Source of the DNA: Lamellibrachia columna
Lineage: Eukaryota; Annelida; Polychaeta; Sabellida; Siboglinidae
Reading direction: 5' to 3'
DNA: 64,000 bases
Assembly (NCBI GenBank): GCA_963662155.1
Contig: OY759269.1
Span: 13,912,642-13,976,641, forward strand
In this document: one piece after another, positions 54,000-64,000 of the stretch
Layout of the letters: each line of letters opens with the position of its first letter
Numbering within the stretch: position 1 is the stretch's first letter
The notes under the pieces: model-generated
What the model saw: only the letters and a program-made list of their open reading frames with translations
Told to the model about the DNA's origin: nothing
The model's database searches: none
Made by a program: the position numbers and the translations under genes

Positions 54000-54362
54000 T
54001 GTCTCCCTATGTCCCGTCTCCTTCCGTCCCGTCTCCCTACGAACTGTCACCTTACCTCCTCTCAACCTCCTCCCAGGCTGAGGTGAGTTCACCCTAGCAT
54101 CTCTCTCGTCGTCTTCCCCCACTTTATCCACTGTCCCCTCACCAGAACCACTAGCACAAACCACCTGCTCCCTTCCCACCACTGCCACAACGAGCAGTCT
54201 CAGCTGTTAACTCCAATTCAAGTTCCTTCATCCTCGTACATCCCCTACACTCAAAACTAAAACTATCCGTCTGAACCTCAGCCAAGGACTTCTCACACCC
54301 GGACTTGACGAAGTCCACCCAGTTGCTACAACTACTGCATATTAAATGCCTAGTGGCCTTAT
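54000..54362 (-). mobile_element. zinc-finger-like ORF fragment, probably retroelement-derived
   Basis: On minus a frame reads CKEHKATRHLICSSCSNWVD and, after a short gap, SFSFECRGCTRMKELELEL. The C-x2-C...W...C-x2-C layout resembles the PHD-like finger of many invertebrate LINE ORF1 proteins. Upstream and downstream frames are broken. A fragment of a host protein is the alternative. Confidence 0.4.
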
Positions 54363-54837
54363 GTTCTTTACATATAACTGGCCATTGATGGTAATGATAA
54401 CGAAACTGACAAGGATGGCTTGTAATGATAATGAAAAGTTATGTAGTCCTATAATGATAATAATTCATTTCTGTTTTTACGTAATTATTGTGGCAAGCAT
54501 ACTGAATACTCTGTGACGACTCCATCCCTTTAAGAAAGCTAAATAACTGTAAACTGTTGTGTTTTATTTATTACATGTCAAAATCACACTAGCAGTTACA
54601 ATAGTGTAGCACATGGATTAATTAATTACTAATATGTTAATTAATGTTATATATTTTGTTGAATGTGTGTATGCGCAATGACAGGATGCTTTTAATTCAC
54701 ATGTATTATGAGAAACTAATTAATGTTATTTAATATGAACAATTACAATTATTTCTGAGCTATATCTTCTTCTTCCCATTAATCACTGGCAAGGCGATAC
54801 TACATCACGATTTCACAGGATATTGCTGCAAAAACGG

Positions 54838-54905
54838 ACAACACAGAATACCTCCCTCCCTCCCTCCCTCTCCCCCCTCCCTCCCTCCCTCTCCCCCCTC
54901 CCTCC
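54838..54905. repeat. (CCCT)n / CCCCCC low-complexity tract
   Basis: Pyrimidine-only stretch of CCCT units broken by CCCCCC, able to form triplex or i-motif structures. Confidence 0.9.
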
Positions 54906-55290
54906 CCATCAGAAGGAAACCAGACATGCAATATCAGCATAATTTAAAAACAACCTTTGTTCACCAAACTACAGATCATTTAATCCTACATTCTTTTAAA
55001 TTTAATTATATTAACAATACCCCTCCCCATCAGAAGGAAACCAGACATGGAATATCAGCATAATTTAACAAAAAAACTTTTGTTCACCAAACGACAGATA
55101 ATTGAATCCCTGCATTCTTTTAAATTTAATTATATTAACAATGACATGCAGTGAATTTTCCCTTTAAAGATGCACATGACATGCAATATCATCAGTATAA
55201 TTTTTAATTACAAAAACAATAATCTTTGTTCATCAAATGACAGATAATTTAACCCATGCATTCTTTTAAATTTAATTGTATTAACAATGA
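54906..55290. repeat. 118-bp degenerate tandem repeat, three copies
   Basis: Copies begin CCATCAGAAGGAAACCAGAC (first two) and share TTTGTTCACCAAAC, CAGATAATT and TTCTTTTAAATTTAATTATA. The third copy (55,170 on) is more diverged. Confidence 0.8.
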
Positions 55291-55869
55291 CATGCAATGA
55301 GATGTCCCCTTGTAGTTGCGCATGCGTATAACATCTAATATCGACCACATAATTTTCATACAAATAATATTTGCAACATCAAATATTTCATTAAATAAAA
55401 TATGAAATATTACGTTAGAAGTGACTGTATGTGCTCTATAAATGTTGCGTTTAATATGAAAACTATGGAGAATGTTTTAATTTTTTTTCTAGAATTTCTT
55501 CGTTTGAAACATTTTTGGAGCCAATTTTCTAAATGTTTTCTCTTCCTTTTTTTACGTTGCGTAATTGTATGCCCAATACACATAAACATTGCCTTCGTGG
55601 TTCTGATGGCAACGAGGCGTGACTAATGCGCAAATCACACACGCACCATGTTTATTATGCGATCGGTTCCGCTGTTTTGAGGTGTAAAACTGATTAAAAG
55701 TGGCCTAAAACACAATATTTTTAAAGAATACATGAACTTTTTTTACTGGAACATATGGGGAATGATGTAAGGAACGCATTCAGGTACAAAAATGCTGGAA
55801 AAACCGACGGCATAAAGTCCTAATAATTTAGGCCAGTTAAGTAAACGATTACCCAGTCTAGCCTCTACT

Positions 55870-56726
55870 CTAGGGATGTTACAAGCCGGCGCCCAAGTCA
55901 TGGTAACAGCATCTTGCAAAAATTATGCCATTATGGAATTTTACAACAGACTTGTCTTTTTGACATTTTGTTGTAAACTTTTATTTTATTCATGAAACAG
56001 TGGCACACGGAGACACCCGGAACACGAAAAAACTCCCGACGTCAGCAATCAAAGGACGGTATCAGACACAAATTACGATTGAGTAGATATATGTATATAT
56101 ATATATACATATATAAAGAATATAGGACTAGATCGTAGCAGTACAAGTAGCCGGTCCAGTGCCAACACTGTGAATAGCACGTGGCAACCAGAACCCACAC
56201 CACCACCGGGTCTCCCGGCGGGAGGGTGACACACGAACAACCAGGAATTAACGACTGAAAGTAATAAACTGAATACTTCATCTCATGCACTGATTGATTT
56301 GATGCCAACCTGACTTTAACTTTCTTCGGATAATTTTGACAAATTTGACGGCTTTTGCTTCCATTGGTATTGTTTTACAGTTCAAAAATCAAGACGCGAA
56401 AAAGAAACAAGAACACGCTAGCTACCGCAAACCAAATGTCGTAAAAAAAAGTTTTGTTAAATGCCTGCTGATTTGTGTAAAATGTTTGCGAATAGACCAA
56501 TCAGAAATACGACTTCATATATTTCGTTAAAGAGCTAGTGTTAAAACTCTCAAGTCTCAAGTACGTATCATTAACACATCCCAACAACATTAAACGTTGC
56601 GTAGTTATTAATTAGAAAAGCAGATACGTGATCAATATTTTTTAATTTAAATGCAGTATGAATAAATTTATGATTTGTGGGACATATTTTAAGAACGAAA
56701 CTATAATCGAAAAATTTCGCTATACG
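55870..56726. other. intergenic upstream of SETD1
   Basis: No exon is supported. The still missing first exon of the minus-strand host gene could lie here or in 52,445-53,500. A sequence at 56,140-56,230 rich in CCGG (ACCGGGTCTCCCGGCGGGAG) is a small palindrome. Confidence 0.35.
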
Positions 56727-56760
56727 TGACCAATGCACTATGGGAAGTGGAGTAGTTTGG
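56727..56760. promoter_or_regulatory. possible ZNF143/SBS-like promoter motif
   Basis: The reverse complement reads ACTACTCCACTTCCCATAGT and then GCATTGGTCA, resembling the ZNF143 (Staf) binding consensus ACTACAATTCCCAGAATGC. It lies about 20-45 bases before the proposed SETD1 start and is the kind of motif found in bidirectional promoters. Confidence 0.4.
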
Positions 56761-56773
56761 TTTGGACGGCATC

Positions 56774-59700
56774 ATGAGTTTTGTGTGGGATTTCCAAAAC
56801 AGCTTTGCTGTTTGCGGTGACAATTTGCGTGTCGAGAGCATCGCATCACAGCCGCTGTCTTCTTAAGCGTATAGTTAGTTCACTGGCAAGAAATAGTGGT
56901 TGTATCATCGGTACATTTGCGATGGACCACTTTAGAAACTTTGATCACTCCAGTGAGCATATTCTGTTGTACCTATGTTTGTGTCAGTTTTGGAGGATTT
57001 CTTCATTACTTTAACTGATTTAAAAGCTAATTGCATTGATTTTGATATAAACGTAACATTTTCTGTCGCATGTTGTGTTTTAGGTGTCAATGGACTGGCG
57101 AGATCTGTCGATGATGCTGCTCTGGACCGAAGAAAGAGAAATTATAAACTGGTTTTAGATCCTACATTGAAACCAGGGTCACAAAAAGTTTACCGCTTTG
57201 ATGGCAGTTTACCTGGGGTAATGGTGACAAACTGTTTGATAAAAGTTTACTTACCATTGACGCAATGATGGCACAAATATTTATCATGCCAGGTCTGATC
57301 AAAATGATAACAATAAAATGACAGCTAAGATAGTGACAGCTAAAATGGCACCAAAGCATGACAGGTTTCACTTTTGACTAAGAAGAAAACATTTTGGTAA
57401 TTTTTTTGTACAACTGGTTGGGAATTACTGTTTAGTTAAACAAAAAGTTATACTCATACAAACATTTTATACAAATCAGAAATTATTTTTTGGCAAAATA
57501 ATCTTGCTTTGTGGTAAATTTGCAAATAATGGATGCATAAAATATTTATTTACACAGTTTGTTTACATGTTGAAAAAAGTTTATTAAAAAAGTCCCCTTA
57601 TTGTTACATGGTACTTAATCATGTTGGTGCTTGGTTAATAATAATTAACTTTTATTAGCCTAATGAGAAATTGGGTGTTATTCCAAATACTAGAATAACC
57701 ACTTCTAAATATGGTTCCAACAAGTTATTTTTGGATTATTAAGCACTCTTATTCTGAGTATTGTTTCAAAATTTAATACATACACGCAGTGCTGGTGTAG
57801 CTTTAATGTTTGTTTATTTTTTTGGTGTTTTGATAATTTATGTGTTCTTGTTTTACCAAGTATTTTGTTGTTATTACAATATAACATTAATTTGAAGCAT
57901 TAACATACACTTGATCATATCATATTTGGTGTTATTGGCCATTTCACTGTTTTATATGTGCTGCTAACTAGTCTCCTATGACATTCTTTATTACTGATTT
58001 GTAATGTGTTGACTAAACCTGTAAAATTCTGTGTAGACACCATTTTATTATAATTATTTGCAACAGTTGAACTAAATACTTTAATGCAGCATGCACTAAC
58101 TGAACAGTACGTCTGCTCCGCCATGGTGTACAGCAAATGTAACGTTTGTGCTTCATTTCAGGAAACAACGCCTCTGATTGTACATGATCCCAGATCTCGT
58201 ATGAAGCGGTTTTGGACTCGCAGAGAACCAGCCCTTCTGCCTGTTCCAAAGTTTAAGGTAATTATATGAAATGCTTACACTTTACAAATGTAACACTGTA
58301 AACACATTAGATATATTAAACACACTACTGCAAAACATAACATTCTGTTTCACTAAATTGGACGTTCATTGAACACATTTAGATATAGAATTTTTTTTAC
58401 TACAGTTAGAAAGTTTCTTCCTAAATACAGTAAAAGACTGGTGTTCTCCCTGTCGAATTCAGAGGCTTGTAGATGGTTAATATTTTGAAAACAAATTTAG
58501 TTAAACATATTCACACATAAATATTCAGATATGTGCCACTTGTTTATTATCTCTTTTCTGCAGGCAATATATTCTTTTTTTCTGCCATTAAACGTATAAA
58601 GTATTATATTCTTGTGATAAAATCATGTTGTACAATATAAAGTATTTTCTAACATCTTGATCCCTTGAATAATATTTTTACATGGCACGCTGAAGTGTTC
58701 ATTAACAAATAACAATCTAATTATATTTTTTTAAATTGTGGTTTAAAAAAAAAGATTTGGGTGGCCAAGTTGTTAGGCTAGATGTAGTTTATAACATAAT
58801 TTTACAATAAACAGATCTTTAGATGCACAAGTTGAAAAACAACATGAATGTTTCAGTATGATGAATATTACGTCGGTTTGATCCTGCCTAAAGAGGTCAC
58901 CTTCTGTCGATTGAATGACAACATCAACCAGAACTTCCTGTTCGACATGTGCAAGAGCTTTGGGAACGTGGAAGAATGCAACATCTACTATCACCCAAAA
59001 ACTAAAAAACATCTTGGGTTGGGTCGGGTAAGTGTGTCAAGTAAGAAGGCTAATTCTATGTTACACGCAACATTAACCCGATGCGTGCAAAATTGTGTGC
59101 AGTTGATCATGTTTCTAAGTAAATGAGAAGCACAAAAATAAATAAACTTGCATGTCACAAGTGACATCTCAGAATTTTATACAAAATGAAAATTGCTGGA
59201 ATGATAGTCTTTGTGCCAGGTATCAGGCAACTCTCTGTGCTGGATATCAAACAACACTTCCAGATATCATTGTTCAAGTAACACTGTGCTGGATATCAAG
59301 CAACACTGCCAAATGTCAAGTAACACTTAGTGCAGGATATCAAGCAGCACTCTGTGTCAGATGTCAAGTAACATGTCAGATATCAAGCAACACTGCATCA
59401 GATATCCCACAGTACTGCATTGGATATCAGACAACACTCAGATAGCAAACAAAACAATGTTAGATATCATGTAACACTGCATCAGATATCAAGCAACACT
59501 GCCTGATATAAAGCAACACTGCCTGATATCATACACTTTGTGCCTGATATCAAGCAACACTTTGTGCCTGATATCAAGCAACATTTTGTATCGGATATCA
59601 AGCAACACTCCTGAGAAATTTTAAAGGTTTTACATGAGCATTTACATCAACTTGCTTTTTACACATTTAGGGCCCCCCTTATTTGTGTGGAGATATTTCA

Positions 59701-62700
59701 TTGATTTTATTATGAAACTGTTGTTTATTATAGGTGCTGTTCACGTCAACAAGGGCTGCACGACAGTGCTGCGAGAAACTTGACAACACATCCAAGATGG
59801 GCAAGATTATGACTGTCATCGTCGACAGCATGGGTACATCTGTTGGTTCTCTCGGTTGGGTTGTTATAGGACGTACATTGTGTTGGATGTACATTTTAGC
59901 CATGCACTGCATGCTGGGATAGAAAGTACCACAAAGTTCTGATTACTTCCATATATTATAGGGACCAACATTGACATCATTGTTATATATACACTTTGTT
60001 CCCTCCTACTGTCATTTGATGCATACATCGAAAAACATGCATGCTATCACACTTATATTCGCACAAACTATACAAATTTACACCTGAGAAAGGTCATGTC
60101 CTAATCTCTGATTTGGTTTTTGACTAGACCCATTGATGGATAAGATAAGGGATCAAAGTATTTATACTCGTAATATTATAGACGGTTACCGGTACTACTT
60201 TTCTGGTATATGTGCTTCGACCAAATACTCATTTGGTTATTGGTACATTTGTAGAAACTTTCTAAAAAAATTATTTTGTGGATTTGATGAAATTCTGTAA
60301 ACACGAACATTTTCGTTTAAGAATCCATAGATGAAAGAGTTTACCCATAATGCCATCAGACTTGGTGCCAATTACATTCACAAAAAAATACCGACATCAA
60401 TCGCTGTCACTGGCTTTGCTTCAACGATTTGTAAATTGCAATCGAAATTCACAAATACGTCTCGCATAAGAATCAGATAAACAGTTTTAAATGCATTTAG
60501 TATGCAACACCAACATAACATTTCGGTGAAATGACATTCTTCCATTACATCGTAAATTTAATCGTTTTCGCAACGCGAAACCAACATGCCAAATTCGTAA
60601 CCGAAGGCTCTACCGGTGCGCTAAAATACGAATTCGTCATCCACATATGAATCGATGTTAAGTGGTGCATAATAAATTTATGCTTCAGTCGAGATCGGTT
60701 GAAAGATGAAATGAAACAATTATTAATTCTACCTATTGTCGTTTTTTGTGTTTTATCAGCTTACATACTACATTTGTCAAATCATATACGTTTTCGGCTG
60801 CTCAGATCCAGGTTATCATTTTCAATTCGTAGACCTGTTGGTCCAGTACATCATCACCGTAGTAGATCTATTCCATAACGGTATACGTACAGAATCAACA
60901 GCATGTGACATTTAAAAATAATACACGTTGATGCTAGTATACTCGTTTAATAAGTTCCATAAACTGCATATTGGCATATAAGCACACATGCCTTTGACAG
61001 CATTCATGGACTTGGTGCAGCGAGCGGCGGTCGCTGTTATTTAGTTGCAGGTGGTAGAGAGAACACCTAACGCGCCTGGCGTACAGCGTGGTCCGAAATC
61101 GTGGACCCCGACCACCACGTTATAATGAGGCTCAACTGTACATAATATATTGCATTTTATTGATTATGTGTAGCAAAAATTTGAGTTAAAAAGTTACATT
61201 ATGTAATTAAGAAAAGTTAGTGAAAATTGAAAATACCAGTTACGTTTTAACCAATTCCAATTACTTTTGAAAACAAAATACCAGTTTCAATTCTGTGTAA
61301 TTGACCCCAAGTCTGAATGCAATGAGAGTATGTTGAGTATTAATATGAATTCAAGTAGAATGTATGTTGTTAAGGGGATATGTAGCAGTACAGGAATATG
61401 TACTATATAAGAACCAAAAGTATTATTATAAAAGTTCTCTTTTTTGATAGTAAACATACAAAGCTACTGGAATATGGAGGAAACACATTTTGAGAAATCT
61501 TTTCAGAAAACATTCTAGCTGCCATATCTCCCCATAAGATGATGTGCAGTGGATTGTGAATGATTAATTAATGTGTTTGTTGCAGGTGCTGAGAGGGACC
61601 GTATGTACAAAGACCTGATAGCTGACAAACCAGTGCCCCGACCCGTGTCGCCTAAAACTCCACAGGCGAAGGACCCACGTCACAAACTGCCTGACCGACC
61701 CCCGTCTCTTGAGATGCCAGTGGCAGTGGACCGGCCAGTGACTGCTGACCGGTCAGCGTCATCTGACCACTCGGGCTTCTGGACACCCGGCAGTGGCAGT
61801 ACTGCGTCATCTGACCGCGGCTACGGAAGTTCAAGTTTACCCTACCCCGATAATGTGGGCGGCTATTCGACCACCCCGTCGGAGGTGGGTTTTGCAGCAG
61901 CCGGCCAGGCGGACATGAGTTACCCCCCGAGCACACCGCGCACACCACACACGCCACAGGTGGGGTTTATCGACAACAACATGCTGCAGATGACGCCACC
62001 GGTCACGGGGTACGACGCTGGAATGACAGGCGAAGGGATAATGTTCAACGCAGATTCGTTTCAACACCCACCACCTCAGTTTGACGCACAGAATTTTGAG
62101 TCGCAACCTCATAACTTTGACCGGTCGTATAAACAGCAACAGCAGCCACACCGGTCGGGCTATGGACAATACGACCAGCCATTCCAGCGGAAGGACCGCG
62201 GTCGTGATCGCAGGGATAGCCGGTGGGAGTGGACCGATCACAGGGATAGACAGCGGAGGGAGAGGCAACGAGGTGGGAAGGACAGGGGAAGGTACCACTC
62301 CCACCACAAGGGAGGGGACGGGGACAGGGAGCACCGAGACAGGGATAGACATCGCGGAGAATGGAACCGTAACAGGGGTAAGGACTGGAATAATGGGAGG
62401 AGCCGAGACTGGGAGAACGGGAGGGAGTGGGATAGCGGCGGGGGGAGGCAGGGGGGTTGGGAGAATGAGTGCAACAGCCGGGATAACAGCTGGAACAAGG
62501 ACGTGAATGAGCAGCAATATCCACCACCACTACCGCAGCAGCCGCAGCTACAGCAGCCGCAGCTACAGCAGCCGCCAGCTCCTCTTCCCCCCTCTGTTCC
62601 ACTTCTCCCACCAACACATATACCCCCACCTCAGTCCCCTATGCTCCCCCCCTTGGCGACAGTGGCGCCACCTCTCCCAGACATTACAATGGCTCCTCCT

Positions 62701-63594
62701 CCCCTGCCGCAGCCGACCGTGGTACCTGAGGTCGACTCTCGGCGTGGCACCAGTCTTGAAGCGAGGATACAATCGCTCCTGAGACAGAACTCTGATTTCG
62801 ATGACGGTAGCAGTGACACGAACCAGCCGGTGCCGCCTGATGATGACGCACCGCCACTGCCACCAATGACTGAGGACGTGGTGCCACCTCCCCTACCCCC
62901 TGAGCCAGAGGAGAGTGCACCCCCTCTGCCCGAGGAGAGCGCGCCCCCGCTTCCCGCAGATGGCGACGGGGAGGGCGTTTGTGATATCCCAAGTAACGGA
63001 ATCTTGTCAACAGGGGAGATGTTATCAACTTTCCACACGTGGGCGACCAGTGATTTTGTGCAGGAAGAAAGTGTTGAGGTGGGGGCTGACAGGACCCCCG
63101 TTTCTGCTACCGACATTAACGTTACTGAAGTCACCAGTGCCGACATCGCTGATGCGGCGCAAAAGACTGACATCATTGTTGACGATGATGATGGTGACGA
63201 TCACATGAGTTTGTCATCGCTCAGCAGTGGCGAGGAGAAACTCGAGGTGACTGCACCACCACCACCTGGTGTCATGCAGCAGCATCAACAGCTACCTGGT
63301 GGTGCATTATTTGCGAGTCCGACCCTGCTACCTACTTGGGGTCTCGATAATAAGTTGCAGATGCAAAACATGTACATGGCGACGATGCCACCGATGCAAG
63401 GGGTATCTTTCCTCGACAGCCCCATGGTTGTGAACCACGAGTATGAAGAAGAACAGATGTTCAGCGGCGTTCTCGAGAAGGTCATTGCGGAGTTGCGTGT
63501 CATCATGATGAAGGATCTCAGTAAGAAGATGGTCGAGACGTCCGCATTTAAGTCATTCGAAGGCTGGTGGGACGGAGAGAAAAACAGACAAAAG
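56774..63594 (+). CDS. SETD1: SETD1, SET1/COMPASS H3K4 methyltransferase, N-terminal part
   Basis: Exons 56774-56816 (tentative first), 57084-57217, 58162-58257, 58857-59027, 59734-59833 and 61586-63594 keep phase. About 851 residues are present; the catalytic SET domain lies beyond the window. Features in order: NYKLVLDPTLKPGSQKVYRF; a HDPRSR segment (DPR motif, the WDR82-binding site of SETD1 proteins); LPVPKFK; an RRM at about 95-181 (YYVGLILPKEVTFCRLNDN...HLGLGRVLFTSTRAA); a long disordered region with Arg/Asp-rich (RDRRDSR), Gln/Pro-rich and PPLP stretches; and the conserved VIAELRVIMMKDLSKKM / ETSAFKSFEGWWD segment. It deposits H3K4 methylation at promoters as part of COMPASS. The start MSFVWDFQNSFAVC is chosen because no in-frame Met lies in exon 2; it is uncertain. 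Confidence 0.93.
59215..59610 (+). repeat. degenerate minisatellite (GATATCAAGCAACACT-like) in SETD1 intron 4
   Basis: About 17 diverged copies of 'ctgtgcc(a)gatatcaagcaacact', each about 20-25 bp. Frames over it are interrupted. It lies in the intron that separates the two halves of the RRM. Confidence 0.85.
59834..61585 (+). other. SETD1 intron 5, nothing recognised
   Basis: A 1.75-kb AT-rich intron. No exon, RNA gene or repeat with clear borders was found. Confidence 0.5.
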
Positions 63595-64000
63595 GTCAGC
63601 AGCGTATTTCCTACACTGTCTTTCATCACAAGATTGGAGTCATTCACATTTAAATAAAAAAATTAATAAAATGTTTTTTAAGAGTAACCATGCATGATGC
63701 AATTATATTTTATTTTTATCTTTTTCTGGATCAATACATTTGCCATAACTGCTTTTAATATAGATTTACATATCCATATTATAAATTGAATCGTATAAAA
63801 TATTGTGATTAATATCATGCATTTGGATAGTTTTCAATTGCGTAATAGTTATAGTTGTAAATAATTATGATCTACTCATTTAAGATTCTAACACATTAAG
63901 ACACTGAACACTCAAGAGCATTAAAACGATGCATGATGTTATTTTTTATATGTTCATGGATGGAACAGAAGCTATCAGTCTGCAGTTTGAGTAAGTAAAT
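63595..64000 (+). other. SETD1 intron continuing past the window
   Basis: After the GTCAGC donor the frame soon stops (63,655). AT-rich sequence follows. At the very end AACAG/AAGCTATC...TTTGA/GTAAGT has the look of a 22-nt exon, but it cannot be confirmed without the next sequence. Confidence 0.45.

Larger units (their letters stand above)
53641..55853. mobile_element. 2.2-kb element with long (about 240 bp) terminal inverted repeats
   Basis: The left arm 53641-53882 (GGGTAATCGTTTACTTAACT...ATTAGTCACGCCTC) and right arm 55614-55853 are inverted copies with moderate divergence. The 1.7-kb interior has no transposase but holds a PHD-like fragment, a CCCT tract and a 118-bp repeat. Long-TIR structure fits Mutator-like or similar non-autonomous DNA elements. 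It lies between the snoRNA host gene and SETD1. Confidence 0.75.

Noticed and set aside
61652..63176. Several long minus-strand frames opposite SETD1 exon 6
   Set aside because: They mirror the GC-rich, low-complexity Arg/Asp and Pro codons of the true plus-strand exon.

Overview
The window is eukaryotic: AT-rich, intron-dense and full of transposon debris, microsatellites and minisatellites. It looks like a marine invertebrate, probably a lophotrochozoan such as a mollusc. The evidence is animal-type orthologues with metazoan intron/exon structure, tRNA-derived SINEs whose bodies carry a GCGCTTTGAGC / GCGCTATATAA signature, and CR1/Jockey-like, Gypsy and Penelope-like elements. The species assignment is inference only.

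Layout. 1-12.3 kb is intergenic: a (GGGC)n block, a 9-bp minisatellite, non-LTR retrotransposon pieces (one with a 2A-like motif), a MITE, a decayed Gypsy element, (TA)n tracts and a SINE. 12.3-19.7 kb (+) holds a complete eight-exon GPN3 gene, whose introns carry a hAT-like MITE and a Penelope-like remnant. 19.7-23.1 kb is the space between two convergent genes, with a MITE, a perfect 22-bp hairpin and a SINE. 23.1-52.4 kb (-) holds a 24-exon gene of unknown product. Every splice junction keeps frame, giving about 994 codons, but the first exon was not found. 52.4-56.7 kb is intergenic and contains a 2.2-kb element with long terminal inverted repeats. 56.8 kb to the end (+) is the 5' part of SETD1, the COMPASS H3K4 methyltransferase; its catalytic SET domain lies beyond the window.

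The main discovery is in the introns of the unknown minus-strand gene. A module of about 62 nt recurs 24 times, always on the host's sense strand. It has C box (R)UGAUGA, D' CUGA, C' UGACUGA, D CUGA and a short closing stem. The element before D' is complementary to the 28S rRNA P-loop (GACUGGGGCGGUA), and the D'+5 rule selects the G equivalent to E. coli 23S Gm2251. It is therefore a U31/SNORD31 box C/D snoRNA, present in 20 copies. Four further copies of a sister form keep the C/D architecture but carry a different guide.

The expansion occurred in at least two ways. A 555-bp tandem duplication copied a coding exon together with its snoRNA. A 1,555-bp unit holding two U31 copies and one altered-guide copy was repeated four times inside one 8-kb intron. 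The host protein shows matching exon duplications: a seven-residue K/R-x-L-S-G repeat, and an LFFIDK-x-A-x-x-LP exon found twice. GPN3 (RNA polymerase II assembly and import), SETD1 (chromatin) and the snoRNA host do not form an operon.
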